Below, piece by piece: positions 17,712 to 26,106 of a stretch of DNA of 64,000 nt. The notes under the pieces are model-generated. The model was given only the letters and a program-made list of their open reading frames with translations. It was not told where the DNA came from and searched no databases. The DNA is taken from NCBI RefSeq assembly GCF_016862375.1, contig NZ_BOMV01000097.1:26119-90118 (forward strand), given 5' to 3'. Made by a program: the position numbers and the translations under genes. The DNA is from Paractinoplanes rishiriensis. Lineage in GTDB: Bacteria > Actinomycetota > Actinomycetes > Mycobacteriales > Micromonosporaceae. Every line of letters begins with the position of its first letter. The first letter of the stretch is position 1.

Positions 17712-18569
17712 TCAGTCGCGGATCACCGCTACCGGGAGGGGCGCCTGCGTGACTGCCCGGGTGGACACCGAGCCCAGCAGCAGACCCTTCCAGCCGCCGT
17801 ATCCGCGGGAACCGACGACCAGCAGGTCGGCGCCGTCGGCGATCTCCAGCAGGGTGGCGGCCGGCGGACCCTGCACCAGGGACAGTTCCACGCCGGCCCG
17901 GGCGTCGTCGATCCCGGCCCCGCGGAGGCTGTCGAGCAGCACCTGCGAGGCCTGGGCGGCCACGTCGTCGATCGCCTCCTGGGGCCAGGCCACCGGACCG
18001 GCGAATCCCATGTACGGCACAGTCCAGGTGTGCACCACCTGGAGCACGGCGCCGCGCGCGACGGCGGTGTCGCGGGCGAAGCGCAGGGCCGGTGCCGACG
18101 GTGCGGACCCGTCGACACCCACCACTACCCGCCCGGCTGGGTTGTCCCGGCGCGGTCCGCGTACCACGACCACCGGGCCCTGCGCGTACTGCGCACTGCT
18201 TTGACCGACCGATCCCAGCAGCGAGCCGGCGACGGTTCCGCGCCCCCGGGACCCGACCACGAGCAGCGTGCCGGCGCCCGCCGCCTGGATCAGTTCCTGG
18301 GCCGGATGGCCGTGGCGGATCTCGACGGTCACCGGGACGTCGGTCGCTCCGGCGCGTTCGGCCACCGCCCGTACGCCGGCCGTGACGTCGTGCTCGAGGC
18401 GCTCCCGGAGCTCGGCCACGGACGGCAGCGCCGCCGCGCCGTCCTCGTGCCAGACGTGGACCGCTCGCACCGGCAGACTACGCAGCCGGCCCTCCCGCAG
18501 GGCCCAGACCAGGGCGTCCTCGGCGGGGGAGGAGCCGTCGACGCCGACCACGATGTTGGTGACGGTCAT
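17712..18569 (-). CDS. Tandem universal stress protein
   Basis: 285 aa with two UspA domains (about residues 1-143 and 144-285). Each has the N-terminal strand (IVVGVDGSSPAEDAL; VVVGVDGSAPSAPAL) and the ATP-binding loop (GSRGRGTVAGSLLGSVG; GSRGYGGWKGLLLGSVS), so both halves should bind ATP. Tandem USPs are typical of actinomycete stress and dormancy genes. The ATG at 18569 is preferred to a longer frame because the VOC stop and this start share TAATG, indicating coupling to the upstream VOC gene. Confidence 0.94.
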   Translation of the reverse strand: MTVTNIVVGVDGSSPAEDALVWALREGRLRSLPVRAVHVWHEDGAAALPSVAELRERLEHDVTAGVRAVAERAGATDVPVTVEIRHGHPAQELIQAAGAGTLLVVGSRGRGTVAGSLLGSVGQSSAQYAQGPVVVVRGPRRDNPAGRVVVGVDGSAPSAPALRFARDTAVARGAVLQVVHTWTVPYMGFAGPVAWPQEAIDDVAAQASQVLLDSLRGAGIDDARAGVELSLVQGPPAATLLEIADGADLLVVGSRGYGGWKGLLLGSVSTRAVTQAPLPVAVIRD

Positions 18570-19090
18570 TACGCACCGCCCGGGAGAGCACCGCCCGGGA
18601 GAGCACCGGCCGTGCCGACCCGACTCCACCGGCGCAGCTCGGCGTCCAGATCGAGCCGCTCGATAGTGGCGGCGTTCTCGTACTCGCCCCAGGCCTCGCG
18701 CGGCAGCATCCACATGATCTCGAATTCGTTCCCGTCGGGATCGGCACCGTAGAGGCTCTTGGTGGCGCCGTGGCTGGACTCACCGGTGTACGCGCCGGCG
18801 TCGATCAGCGTGGTGCGGGCCGCCGCCAGTTCGTCGACCGTGTCGACCTGCCAGGCGAGGTGGTAAAGGCCGATGCCGCCGCGGCGCTTCGGCGCCGCGG
18901 CCGGTCCGACGCCGAACAGGCCGAGATCGTGGTGGTTTCCGGAACGGGGCAGGCGCAGGAACGCGGCGTCCGCGCGGGGCTCGCGGGCGACCACCTCCAT
19001 GCCGAACACCTCGGTGTAGAAGCGTTCGGCGCGTGGCAGGTCGGCGACGAACAACACGGCGTGGTTGAGACGTACCGGAGACACCGTCAT
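18569..19090 (-). CDS. VOC-family (glyoxalase/ring-cleavage dioxygenase fold) protein
   Basis: 173 aa. Two beta-alpha-beta-beta-beta modules are visible (LNHAVLFVADLPRAERFYTE; GLYHLAWQVDTVDEL), ending with the metal-ligand-type strand DPDGNEFEIMW, so it is a single-domain VOC enzyme, probably metal dependent. The ATG at 19090 has GGAGGAG directly upstream and is chosen over 19105. It is divergent from a MarR gene, with two inverted repeats between them, so it is probably MarR-regulated and may handle a small aromatic or electrophile. The C-terminus holds a duplicated GGALP unit. Confidence 0.88.
   Translation of the reverse strand: MTVSPVRLNHAVLFVADLPRAERFYTEVFGMEVVAREPRADAAFLRLPRSGNHHDLGLFGVGPAAAPKRRGGIGLYHLAWQVDTVDELAAARTTLIDAGAYTGESSHGATKSLYGADPDGNEFEIMWMLPREAWGEYENAATIERLDLDAELRRWSRVGTAGALPGGALPGGA
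18571..18603 (-). repeat. Two-copy 15-bp direct repeat at the end of the VOC gene
   Basis: GCACCGCCCGGGAGA is repeated head to tail, encoding the duplicated GALPG-type unit at the extreme C-terminus of the VOC protein. Likely a slippage product that is tolerated at the protein end. Confidence 0.6.
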
Positions 19091-19110
19091 GACTCCTCCT
19101 CCCATATTTG

Positions 19111-19122
19111 TTCAAGCTTGAA
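19111..19122. promoter_or_regulatory. Perfect 12-bp palindrome in the VOC/MarR divergent promoter
   Basis: TTCAAGCTTGAA lies 21 nt upstream of the VOC start in the 69-bp divergent intergenic region. Position and symmetry fit a MarR-type operator. Confidence 0.6.
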
Positions 19123-19138
19123 CTAAGCGTATCTGGAT

Positions 19139-19158
19139 TTACTTCAAGCGACAAGTAA
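19139..19158. promoter_or_regulatory. Second inverted repeat immediately before the MarR start
   Basis: TTACTT (19139-19144) and AAGTAA (19153-19158) flank a centre containing TTCAAG-like bases, ending 1 nt before the MarR start at 19160. A probable autoregulatory operator. Confidence 0.5.
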
Positions 19159-19159
19159 T

Positions 19160-19660
19160 ATGGGTGTGGTGGAGGACTCAGATCAGCAGTGGCTCACTGC
19201 CGGGCAGCGCCTGGCGTGGCTCGACATGGTGCGCGTTCTCACCGTGCTGCCCGCGGCCCTGGACGCTCAGCTCGACCGGGACGCGGGCCTGAGCTTCTTC
19301 GAGTACCACGTGCTGTCGATGCTGTCCGAGACGTCCGGCCGCAGCCTGCGGATGAGCCGTCTCGCCCAGCTCACGAGCAGCTCCCTGTCCCGGCTGTCGA
19401 ACGTCGTCAAGCGCCTGGAGGGGCGCGGGCTGCTGCGCCGCGATCCCGATCCCGCCGACCGGCGGGCCAGCTTCGCCGTGCTGACCGACGCCGGTATGGC
19501 GGCCGTCGAGCGGGCCGCGCCCGGACACGTCGCCGTCGTGCGCGGGCTGGTCGTCGACGTCCTCGACCCGGACCGGCTGCGGTGTCTCCACGCCGCCCAT
19601 CAGCAAATCCTCGCCGGGCTCGATCCCACGGCCAGGACCCGGCCGGAGTGGATCGACTGA
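19160..19660 (+). CDS. MarR-family transcriptional regulator
   Basis: 166 aa full-length MarR protein. Helix alpha-1 (AWLDMVRVLTVLPAALDAQL), the HTH (MSRLAQLTSSSLSRLSNVV) and the wing (DPDPADRRASFAVLTDAG) are all present. Divergent from the VOC gene across 69 bp that contains two inverted repeats, suggesting it represses both itself and the VOC-USP pair. No clear Shine-Dalgarno sequence precedes the ATG; the second inverted repeat occupies that position. Confidence 0.93.
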   Translation: MGVVEDSDQQWLTAGQRLAWLDMVRVLTVLPAALDAQLDRDAGLSFFEYHVLSMLSETSGRSLRMSRLAQLTSSSLSRLSNVVKRLEGRGLLRRDPDPADRRASFAVLTDAGMAAVERAAPGHVAVVRGLVVDVLDPDRLRCLHAAHQQILAGLDPTARTRPEWID

Positions 19661-19794
19661 GGTCAGCGGGCGAAAAGGGCGGCCCGCCGCGGCCCGCGAG
19701 GGCCGGTGCCGAAAATTTGAGTCTCGCCAGTGGGTCGGCGCCACACATAGCATGCGTACCTAGCGGGGCGCAGCGGGCGGCAAAGGTTCGCGTT

Positions 19795-19808
19795 TGGGAG
19801 CGCTCCCA
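19795..19808. promoter_or_regulatory. CebR-type operator upstream of the GH94 gene
   Basis: TGGGAGCGCTCCCA is a perfect 14-bp palindrome identical to the consensus CebR box known from Streptomyces and Thermobifida cellulose/cellobiose genes. It lies 49 nt upstream of the GH94 start. In known systems CebR represses until cellobiose or cellotriose binds. No CebR gene is in the window. Confidence 0.88.
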
Positions 19809-19856
19809 TAGCGGGTCGGCAAGGTGCCGGACCCGGCCGTCGGAAGGAAGACCCTG

Positions 19857-22307
19857 GTGCGCTACGGAAAGTTCGACGACGAGCAGCGTGAATATGTCAT
19901 CGATCGGCCCGACACGCCGCTGCCCTGGATCAACTACTTGGGCACCGATGAGTACTTCGGCATCGTCTCGAACACCGCGGGTGGGTATTCGTTCTACCGC
20001 GACGCCAAGCTGCGCCGTCTGACCCGGTACCGCTACAACAACGCGCCGTTCGACATCGGCGGCCGCTACCTGTATCTGCGGGACGACGCCAGCGGCGACT
20101 TCTGGTCGCCGTCCTGGCAGCCGACGCGCAGCACGCTGGACGAGTACGAGTGCCGGCACGGCCTCTCGTACACCCGGATCGCCTCCGCGCGCAGCGGCAT
20201 CCGCGCCGAGACGCTCTACTTCGTGCCGCTCGGCGAGACCCTCGAGGTGTGGCGGACCAAGGTCACCAACGAGCGGGACACGGCGGCCGAACTGTCGCTC
20301 TTCTCCTCGGTCGAGTTCTGCCTCTGGGACGCGCAGGACGACGCCACGAACTTCCAGCGCAACTTCAACACGGGCCAGGTCGAGGTCGTCGACGGGGTGA
20401 TCTACCACAAGACCGAGTACCGGGAGCGGCGCGACCATTTCGCGTACTTTGCCTGCTCGGAGCCGCTCGCCGGCTTCGACACCCAGCGCGAGACCTTCCT
20501 CGGCGCCTACCGCGGCTGGGACCAGCCGGCGGCGGTCGAGCGCGGCGCGGCCTTCGACTCGGTGGCGAACGGCTGGCAGCCGATGGGCAGCCACCACGTC
20601 AAGCTCAGCCTCGCGCCGGGGGAGAGCCGGGAGGTCATTTTCGTGCTCGGGTACGCGGAGAACCCGCGCGCCGAGAAGTTCGACCCGCCCGGGTCGCAGA
20701 CGGTCAACAAGCGGTACGTGCGCCCGGTCATCGAGCGCTGGCTGCGGCCGGAGACGGTCGCCGAGGGCTTCGCGAAGCTCGGCGCCTACTGGGAGCGGCT
20801 GCTCGGCAACCTGCAGGTGACGACCCCGGACGCGGACACCGACCGGATGGTCAACATCTGGAACGCGTACCAGTGCATGGTGACCTTCAACATGAGCCGG
20901 TCGGCGTCCTTCTACGAGTCCGGGATCGGCCGCGGCATGGGCTTCCGCGACTCCAACCAGGACCTGCTCGGGTTCGTCCACATCATCCCGGAGCGTGCCC
21001 GGGAACGGATCCTGGACATCGCGGGCACCCAGAAGGAGACCGGCGGGGCGTACCACCAGTACCAGCCGCTGACCAAGCGCGGTAACAACGACATCGGCGA
21101 GGGCTTCAACGACGACCCGCTGTGGCTGGTGCTCGGCGTCTCGGCGTACCTCAAAGAAACCGGCGACCTGAGCATCCTGGACGCGCCGGTGCCGTTCGAC
21201 AACGCACCCGGCAGCGAGGTGCCGCTGTACGAGCACCTGCGCCGCTCGGTGCAGTACACCCAGGATCGGCTCGGCCCGCACGGCCTGCCGCTGATCGGGC
21301 GGGCCGACTGGAACGACTGCCTCAACCTCAACTGCTTCTCCGAGACGCCGGGTGAGCCGTTCCAGACCACCGAGAACGTCAGCGGCGGTTCGGCCGAGTC
21401 GGTGTTCATCGCCGGGCAGTTCGTGCTGGCCGCCAAGGAACTGGCCGCCATCGCCGAGTTGCGGGCGCTGGACGGCGAGGCGGCCGAGTACCGCGCCGCC
21501 GCCGAGAAGATGACCGGCGTCATCCTCGAGCACGGCTGGGACGGCGCCTGGTTCCGGCGGGCGTACGACTTCCACGGCAACCCGATCGGCTCCGGCGAGA
21601 ACGACGAGGGGCAGATCTTCGTCGAGCCGCAGGGCATGTGCGTGCTGGGCGGCGTGGGCCTCGACGACGGGCTGGCCGCGCAGGCGCTGCGCAGCGTGGC
21701 GGACCGGCTGGCCACCCCGCACGGCATCGTGCTCCAGCAGCCGGCGTACACGAGCTACCGGATCGAGCTTGGCGAGATCTCGTCGTACCCGCCGGGATAT
21801 AAGGAGAACGCCGGCATCTTCTGCCACACCAACCCGTGGATCATGATCGCCGAGGCGATGGTGGGCAACGGTGACGGCGCCTTCGACTACTACAAGCGGA
21901 TCAACCCGTCCGCCCGCGAGGAGATCAGCGAGCTGCACCGCTGCGAGCCGTACGTCTACGCGCAGATGATCGCGGGCAAGGACGCGGCCACCCACGGCGA
22001 GGCCAAGAACTCCTGGCTGACCGGCACCGCGGCGTGGAACTTCGTGGCGATCACGCAGTGGATCCTCGGCATCCGGCCGGAGCTGGCCGGGCTGCGCGTC
22101 GACCCGGTGCTGCCGGGGAGCTGGGAGGGCTTCCGGGCCACCCGCGCCTACCGGGGCGCCACCTACGAGATCACGGTACGCAAGCCGGCCGGGTCGAGCG
22201 GCCGGGTCGCTTACCTGATCGTCGACGGCGAGCGGGTGGACGGCACCGTGGTGCCGCCCGCCGCTGCCGGCAAGGTGGTGCAGGTGGAAGCCGTCGTCGA
22301 GGGCTGA
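19857..22307 (+). CDS. Glycoside hydrolase family 94, cellobiose-phosphorylase-like
   Basis: 816 aa, matching the usual 810-820 aa. The GTG at 19857 is preferred (GGAAGGAAG upstream, product begins RYGKFDDEQREYVI like known enzymes). The N-terminal beta-sandwich has PWINYLGTDEYFG and GGYSFYRDAKLRRLTRYRYN; the (alpha/alpha)6 domain holds RADWNDCLN (Asp484-Asp487), the region of the catalytic acid. Known enzymes cleave cellobiose with phosphate to glucose 1-phosphate and glucose in the cytoplasm. The CebR-type box supports cellobiose; chitobiose or laminaribiose specificity is not excluded. A convergent hairpin terminator follows. Confidence 0.93.
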   Translation: MRYGKFDDEQREYVIDRPDTPLPWINYLGTDEYFGIVSNTAGGYSFYRDAKLRRLTRYRYNNAPFDIGGRYLYLRDDASGDFWSPSWQPTRSTLDEYECRHGLSYTRIASARSGIRAETLYFVPLGETLEVWRTKVTNERDTAAELSLFSSVEFCLWDAQDDATNFQRNFNTGQVEVVDGVIYHKTEYRERRDHFAYFACSEPLAGFDTQRETFLGAYRGWDQPAAVERGAAFDSVANGWQPMGSHHVKLSLAPGESREVIFVLGYAENPRAEKFDPPGSQTVNKRYVRPVIERWLRPETVAEGFAKLGAYWERLLGNLQVTTPDADTDRMVNIWNAYQCMVTFNMSRSASFYESGIGRGMGFRDSNQDLLGFVHIIPERARERILDIAGTQKETGGAYHQYQPLTKRGNNDIGEGFNDDPLWLVLGVSAYLKETGDLSILDAPVPFDNAPGSEVPLYEHLRRSVQYTQDRLGPHGLPLIGRADWNDCLNLNCFSETPGEPFQTTENVSGGSAESVFIAGQFVLAAKELAAIAELRALDGEAAEYRAAAEKMTGVILEHGWDGAWFRRAYDFHGNPIGSGENDEGQIFVEPQGMCVLGGVGLDDGLAAQALRSVADRLATPHGIVLQQPAYTSYRIELGEISSYPPGYKENAGIFCHTNPWIMIAEAMVGNGDGAFDYYKRINPSAREEISELHRCEPYVYAQMIAGKDAATHGEAKNSWLTGTAAWNFVAITQWILGIRPELAGLRVDPVLPGSWEGFRATRAYRGATYEITVRKPAGSSGRVAYLIVDGERVDGTVVPPAAAGKVVQVEAVVEG

Positions 22308-22317
22308 GAAAGCAGGT

Positions 22318-22342
22318 GTGGTCACCGCAGTGCGGTGACCAC
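22318..22342. terminator. Bidirectional hairpin between GH94 and amine oxidase genes
   Basis: Perfect 11-bp inverted repeat GTGGTCACCGC / GCGGTGACCAC with a 3-nt loop (AGT). It overlaps the 3' end of the minus-strand amine oxidase gene and lies 11 nt after the GH94 stop, so it can serve both convergent transcripts. Confidence 0.65.
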
Positions 22343-23866
22343 CTCCTGGGCGGCGCGCTGGCCGGTCTCCACCGCGCCGTTCAGGTAGCCCTGGAAGTCC
22401 AGCGAGGTGTGCTCGCCGGCGAAGTGGCAGCCGTTCACCGCCTCCTGCTCGACCCCGGTGATGGTGGTGTACTGCCCGGGGGCGTAGTAGGAGTACGACC
22501 CCTTGGTCCAGGCGTAGCCGGTCCAGTAGTCGACCGACGCCTTGCCGTTCCAGACGTTGGTGAGGCCGGGCACGGCCGGTTCCGCCTGGGTGAGGAAGCG
22601 CCGGGCGTGGGTGGTGGCGGCACCGCTGCCGAAGGCGGCACCGGCCGCCCCTCCGGTGTAGTTGACCAGGACGCCGGTGGTGCCGCTCTGCCCGCGGGTG
22701 ACCTCCCAGGCGTTCTGGAAGCCCAGGTCGGTGAAGATCTCGCCGTTCAGCCCGGCCTGGTTCCAGATCCGCCTGGTGAACTGGAGATGCAGCTTCGAGT
22801 TGGTGCCCATCTTGAGCTGCTGGATGGCGGCGAGCTTGCGGGCCGGGAACCCGGCGTTCGTGAGGTCGACGGCACGCAGCAGGCTGAACGGCAGCGCCAG
22901 GATGACGCGGTCGGCGGTCAGCGTGGTGGAGGCGCCCGGACCGGTGCTCGGCCCGACAGTTACCGACCAGCGGCCGGTGCTGGTGCGCGCCAGTGCCCGG
23001 AGCGCGGTACCGGTGGTGATCTGACCGGACAGGCCGGCCGCCAATTTGTTGACGATCTGGTCGTTGCCGCCGGCCACCCGGTAGACCTCGTCCGACGGGC
23101 CGAACAGGGTGATCTGGTTGCCCGACTGGTAGCCGAACAGGTAGATGAGGTTGAGCGCGGACTGGGCGCTGCTCTCGGCGCCGTACTCGATGTTGTAGGC
23201 GATGGAGAGCAACTGCCCGGCCTTGGACGCGGTGCCGCCGGGCACCTGCGCGTTGATCCAGTCGTCGATCGACATCGCGCTCAGCTCCCGGCCGCGCGCG
23301 GTGGAACTGGCGTACGTGGTGGGGAACTTGGCGGCCTTCGCGTCGGCGGCGGCCCGCTGGGCGACGATCGCGAGGTCGCTTTGCGCGGCGGCCTGCGAGT
23401 AGACGCTGCCGTCGAAGTGGTAAAGCGGCAGGCTGCCGGCCGGCTCGGCCTGGATCAGGTTGGTCGTCGTCAGGCCGAACTCCTTGATCAGACCCAGGAT
23501 GGCCTTGTGCCCGGTGTCGATGAGCTCGCCGCCGCGCTCGACGAACTGGCCGCCGAACGTGGTCCGGTCGGTGTAGCAGCGGCCGCCGACCCGGTCGGCG
23601 GCCTCGATGACGGTGGCCCGGTAGCCGGCCTTCTTGAGCTGGTGGGCCGCGGTCAGCCCGGCCAGGCCGGCGCCGATCACGACGATCTCAGCGTTGGCCG
23701 GGGCGGGGGCGGCGCTGGCGGGTTCCGCCACCGCCAGGCCGGCGGCCGCGAGGCCCACGCCTGCGGACGTCTGCAACAGCCGTCGCCGGGTGAGGCCCGC
23801 CGGCTCGGCCTCGGTGGCCTGGTTGGCGGTGCGGTGGAGGGCACGGAGCAGAGGAGTACGCGGCAT
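22322..23866 (-). CDS. Secreted flavin monoamine oxidase family protein (Tat signal)
   Basis: 514 aa. The N-terminus has a twin-arginine signal (TRRRLLQTSAGVGLAAAGLA) with an AEPASAAPA-type cleavage region, so the folded flavoprotein should be exported. The dinucleotide-binding motif IVVIGAGLAGLTAAHQLKKAG and EAADRVGGRCYTD, and the C-terminal FAD motif GCHFAGEHTSLDFQGYLNGA, place it in the amine oxidase/L-amino-acid oxidase family, which yields H2O2 and ammonia. Start at ATG 23866 has AAGGA upstream; a longer frame to 23905 lacks one. Substrate unknown. Confidence 0.92.
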   Translation of the reverse strand: MPRTPLLRALHRTANQATEAEPAGLTRRRLLQTSAGVGLAAAGLAVAEPASAAPAPANAEIVVIGAGLAGLTAAHQLKKAGYRATVIEAADRVGGRCYTDRTTFGGQFVERGGELIDTGHKAILGLIKEFGLTTTNLIQAEPAGSLPLYHFDGSVYSQAAAQSDLAIVAQRAAADAKAAKFPTTYASSTARGRELSAMSIDDWINAQVPGGTASKAGQLLSIAYNIEYGAESSAQSALNLIYLFGYQSGNQITLFGPSDEVYRVAGGNDQIVNKLAAGLSGQITTGTALRALARTSTGRWSVTVGPSTGPGASTTLTADRVILALPFSLLRAVDLTNAGFPARKLAAIQQLKMGTNSKLHLQFTRRIWNQAGLNGEIFTDLGFQNAWEVTRGQSGTTGVLVNYTGGAAGAAFGSGAATTHARRFLTQAEPAVPGLTNVWNGKASVDYWTGYAWTKGSYSYYAPGQYTTITGVEQEAVNGCHFAGEHTSLDFQGYLNGAVETGQRAAQEVVTALR

Positions 23867-23986
23867 TGATGTCCTTCGTTCGTCTGGGGAAGTGCCGCGC
23901 ATCACTCTGGATCAAGTCGGACAGGCGGTGGACATCCGTAGGCACATGTTGCGCGATACGGAAAGTCAAAGAATCCGGCCGTTGGT

Positions 23987-23992
23987 CTAAGA
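23987..23992 (+). promoter_or_regulatory. Possible -10 element for a leaderless transcript
   Basis: TAAGAT ends 7 nt before the GTG start at 24000, and no Shine-Dalgarno sequence is present. This spacing is what a leaderless mRNA would need. No clear -35 hexamer is seen. Confidence 0.3.
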
Positions 23993-23999
23993 TCATCCC

Positions 24000-24596
24000 G
24001 TGCTAGCCTGCCTCGCCGCCGCGGCGGCCACCTGCGCGGCGGCGCTGGTCGCTCCGGCAGCGGCGCCCGGCATCACCGTTCTGAACGTCACCGGGTCGGG
24101 CTGCCGGCCGAACACCACCGCGGTCGCGCTGTCACCCGACCGCACCGCGGTCACGATCACCTACAGCGCCTACACCGCCCCGGCCGGGGGCACGGCCACG
24201 ACCGTCAGCCGCAACTGCCGGATCAACATGAAGATCGACCCGGTGTCCGGCTACGCGCCCACCATCACCTCGGTGGACTACCGCGGGTTCGCGGAGGTGG
24301 CGGCGGGCTCCGCCGGTCGGTTGGCGGCCTCCTACCGTTTCCACGGTGCCGGCTGGGCCGAATCGGCGGCCATGCGCCTGACCGGCCCGTTCTCCGACAA
24401 CTGGCTGCACACTGACGTGGCCGGGGAAGGTCTGGTGACCGGCCGCTGCACCGGCGCCCACGTGCTCGACGTCGACAGCACCCTGACCCTGACCAGCACG
24501 GCGGCCGGCGCCGCCACGGACGTCATCACGATGGATTCCACCGACGCCGTGGTGCCCAACACCTTCCACCTCAGCTGGCGGCCCTGCACCCGGTGA
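24000..24596 (+). CDS. Secreted DUF4360-like protein
   Basis: 198 aa with a signal sequence (Ala-rich core, cleavage near VAPAAAPG). The mature part matches the DUF4360 pattern recalled from fungal and actinobacterial secreted proteins: GSGCRPNTTAVALSPD, TITYSAYTA, NCRINMKI, SVDYRGFAEV, RLTGPFSDNW and MDSTD, with a final conserved Cys. Four cysteines could form disulfides. Function of the family is unknown. Begins with GTG without a visible ribosome-binding site. Confidence 0.8.
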   Translation: MLACLAAAAATCAAALVAPAAAPGITVLNVTGSGCRPNTTAVALSPDRTAVTITYSAYTAPAGGTATTVSRNCRINMKIDPVSGYAPTITSVDYRGFAEVAAGSAGRLAASYRFHGAGWAESAAMRLTGPFSDNWLHTDVAGEGLVTGRCTGAHVLDVDSTLTLTSTAAGAATDVITMDSTDAVVPNTFHLSWRPCTR

Positions 24597-24603
24597 GCAT
24601 CGG

Positions 24604-24618
24604 CCGAAAACCTTTCGG
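24604..24618. promoter_or_regulatory. Operator-like inverted repeat O1 upstream of the sugar ABC operon
   Basis: CCGAAAACCTTTCGG: arms CCGAAA/TTTCGG. It shares the CGAAAA half-site with the element at 24713-24726 about 109 bp downstream (centre to centre), as expected for paired LacI/ROK-type sites. Confidence 0.45.
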
Positions 24619-24680
24619 CGAACGATGGCCGGTCTGTCCCCTGCAACGTGGCTGCTGGCTGGCGATATAGACGTACATCG

Positions 24681-24709
24681 TTGACACTCGGGTACGCCGC
24701 TGACATTAT
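24681..24709 (+). promoter_or_regulatory. Sigma-70-type promoter of the sugar ABC operon
   Basis: Perfect -35 TTGACA (24681-24686), 17-bp spacer, -10 CATTAT (24704-24709). The predicted transcription start falls within the operator-like repeat just downstream, 30-40 nt before the solute-binding protein ATG. Confidence 0.65.
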
Positions 24710-24712
24710 CCC

Positions 24713-24726
24713 CGAAAAGGTTTTCG
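24713..24726. promoter_or_regulatory. Operator-like inverted repeat O2 at the predicted transcription start
   Basis: CGAAAAGGTTTTCG: arms CGAAAA/TTTTCG around a 2-bp centre. Its location at about +1 would let a bound repressor block initiation. Regulator unknown; none is adjacent. Confidence 0.5.
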
Positions 24727-24746
24727 CCGGCCGTGAAGGGTGTGCC

Positions 24747-26102
24747 ATGAGGAGACGGGAACTGCTGGCTCTCGGCGGTCTGATGTCGTTGGTCGCCGCC
24801 TGCGGTGATGACGAGAGTTCGGCGGATGAGACGCAGCTTCAGTTCATGTACTGGGGCTCGACCTTTGAGCAGAAGGCCGTGGCCAAGATGCTCACGTCCT
24901 TCGAGGAACGCAACTCAGGTACCAAGGTCAAACCCCTTTTCACCCCGGACGAGTACGACGTCAAACTGAACACCCTGGTGGCCAGCGGCAGCGTGCCCGA
25001 CGTCGCCTACGTGCCGATGGCGATGTCCTACCGGCTGGCCGAGCAGGGCAAGCTGGTCAACCTCTTCCCGTACCTGACCAAGTACCCGGAGCTGGCCGGC
25101 TATCTGCCGGACGCCTACCTCTGGTACGGCAAGGACCAGCTGCACGGGGTGGCGACCGCCAACGAGATCGAGCTGCTCTGGTACAGCAAGTCGGCGATCG
25201 CCGCGGCGGGCGTTCCGGCGCCGCCGGCCCAGGCGGCCTCCGCGTGGACCTGGGATCAGCTGGTGGAGAACGCCTACAAGCTCACCGTCGACCAGAACGG
25301 CAAGCACCCGGACGAGCCGGGCTTCGACGCCAAGCGGGTCAAACAGTTCGGCATCTCGATCAGCGTCACGTACGCCGCGGCCTGGTACGGCTTCCTGCGC
25401 AGCAACGGCGCGGACTTCGCCGACCCGGCGGGCACCCGGTGCCTGCTGGACACCCCCGAGGCGATCGAGGTCTTCCAGAACCTCCAGGACCTGATCTACA
25501 AGCACCGGGTGGCTCCCGGCCCGGGGCAGCTGGCCGCGACCGGCGACGACGTACCGGGCACCAACGTGCTGCTGAAGACCAAGCGGGTGGCCATGATCGT
25601 CGACGGCCACTGGAGCCTGCTCGACATGAACCAGAGCAAGGTGGACTACGGCATCGGCGTGCTGCCCAAGTACGACCAGCCGTTCACCACCAGCCAGGTG
25701 GCCGGCGCCTCGGCCGTGTTCGCGGGCAGCAAGCACGTGGAGGAGGCGATCGAGCTGTTCGCCTTCCACATCGACCCGCGCTACGTCGACCTCTACCAGC
25801 TGGGCCTGTGGATGCCGCAGGAGCGCAAGTACTACGAGGACCAGGCGGCCATCGATTCGTGGACCAAGAACGACAGCCACCCACCCGAGTTCCGCACCGC
25901 GGTGGTCGACTACGCGCGCGATCACGGCGTACCGGATCTGCGTGGTCGTTTGAAGAATTTGTCGGTCATCAACAGTGACGTGCTGACCCCGGCGTTGCAG
26001 GAGATCGAGACCGGCAAGCGGCCGGCCGCCGCAGTGCTCAAGGAGGTCGCCCCCAAGATCACCGCGAAGATGCAGGGCTGGCAGCACACGCAGGAGCTCT
26101 GA
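24747..26102 (+). CDS. Sugar ABC transporter solute-binding lipoprotein
   Basis: 451 aa. The ATG at 24747 gives a short lipoprotein signal with lipobox LVAAC; longer in-frame starts run through the promoter. The mature protein is a CUT1-type periplasmic-fold binding protein (LQFMYWGSTFEQKAVAKML; SGSVPDVAYVPMAMSYRLAEQGKLVNL). It is followed after 4 nt by two permease genes, giving a complete importer without its own ATPase. The promoter and operator elements upstream indicate substrate-controlled expression. The GH5 neighbour suggests a plant oligosaccharide as substrate; that is inference. Confidence 0.93.
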   Translation: MRRRELLALGGLMSLVAACGDDESSADETQLQFMYWGSTFEQKAVAKMLTSFEERNSGTKVKPLFTPDEYDVKLNTLVASGSVPDVAYVPMAMSYRLAEQGKLVNLFPYLTKYPELAGYLPDAYLWYGKDQLHGVATANEIELLWYSKSAIAAAGVPAPPAQAASAWTWDQLVENAYKLTVDQNGKHPDEPGFDAKRVKQFGISISVTYAAAWYGFLRSNGADFADPAGTRCLLDTPEAIEVFQNLQDLIYKHRVAPGPGQLAATGDDVPGTNVLLKTKRVAMIVDGHWSLLDMNQSKVDYGIGVLPKYDQPFTTSQVAGASAVFAGSKHVEEAIELFAFHIDPRYVDLYQLGLWMPQERKYYEDQAAIDSWTKNDSHPPEFRTAVVDYARDHGVPDLRGRLKNLSVINSDVLTPALQEIETGKRPAAAVLKEVAPKITAKMQGWQHTQEL

Positions 26103-26106
26103 GGCG

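Noticed and set aside
19407..22325. Long minus-strand ORF opposite the MarR and GH94 genes
   Set aside because: Antisense shadow with no motif; it crosses two real plus-strand genes and the promoter region between them.
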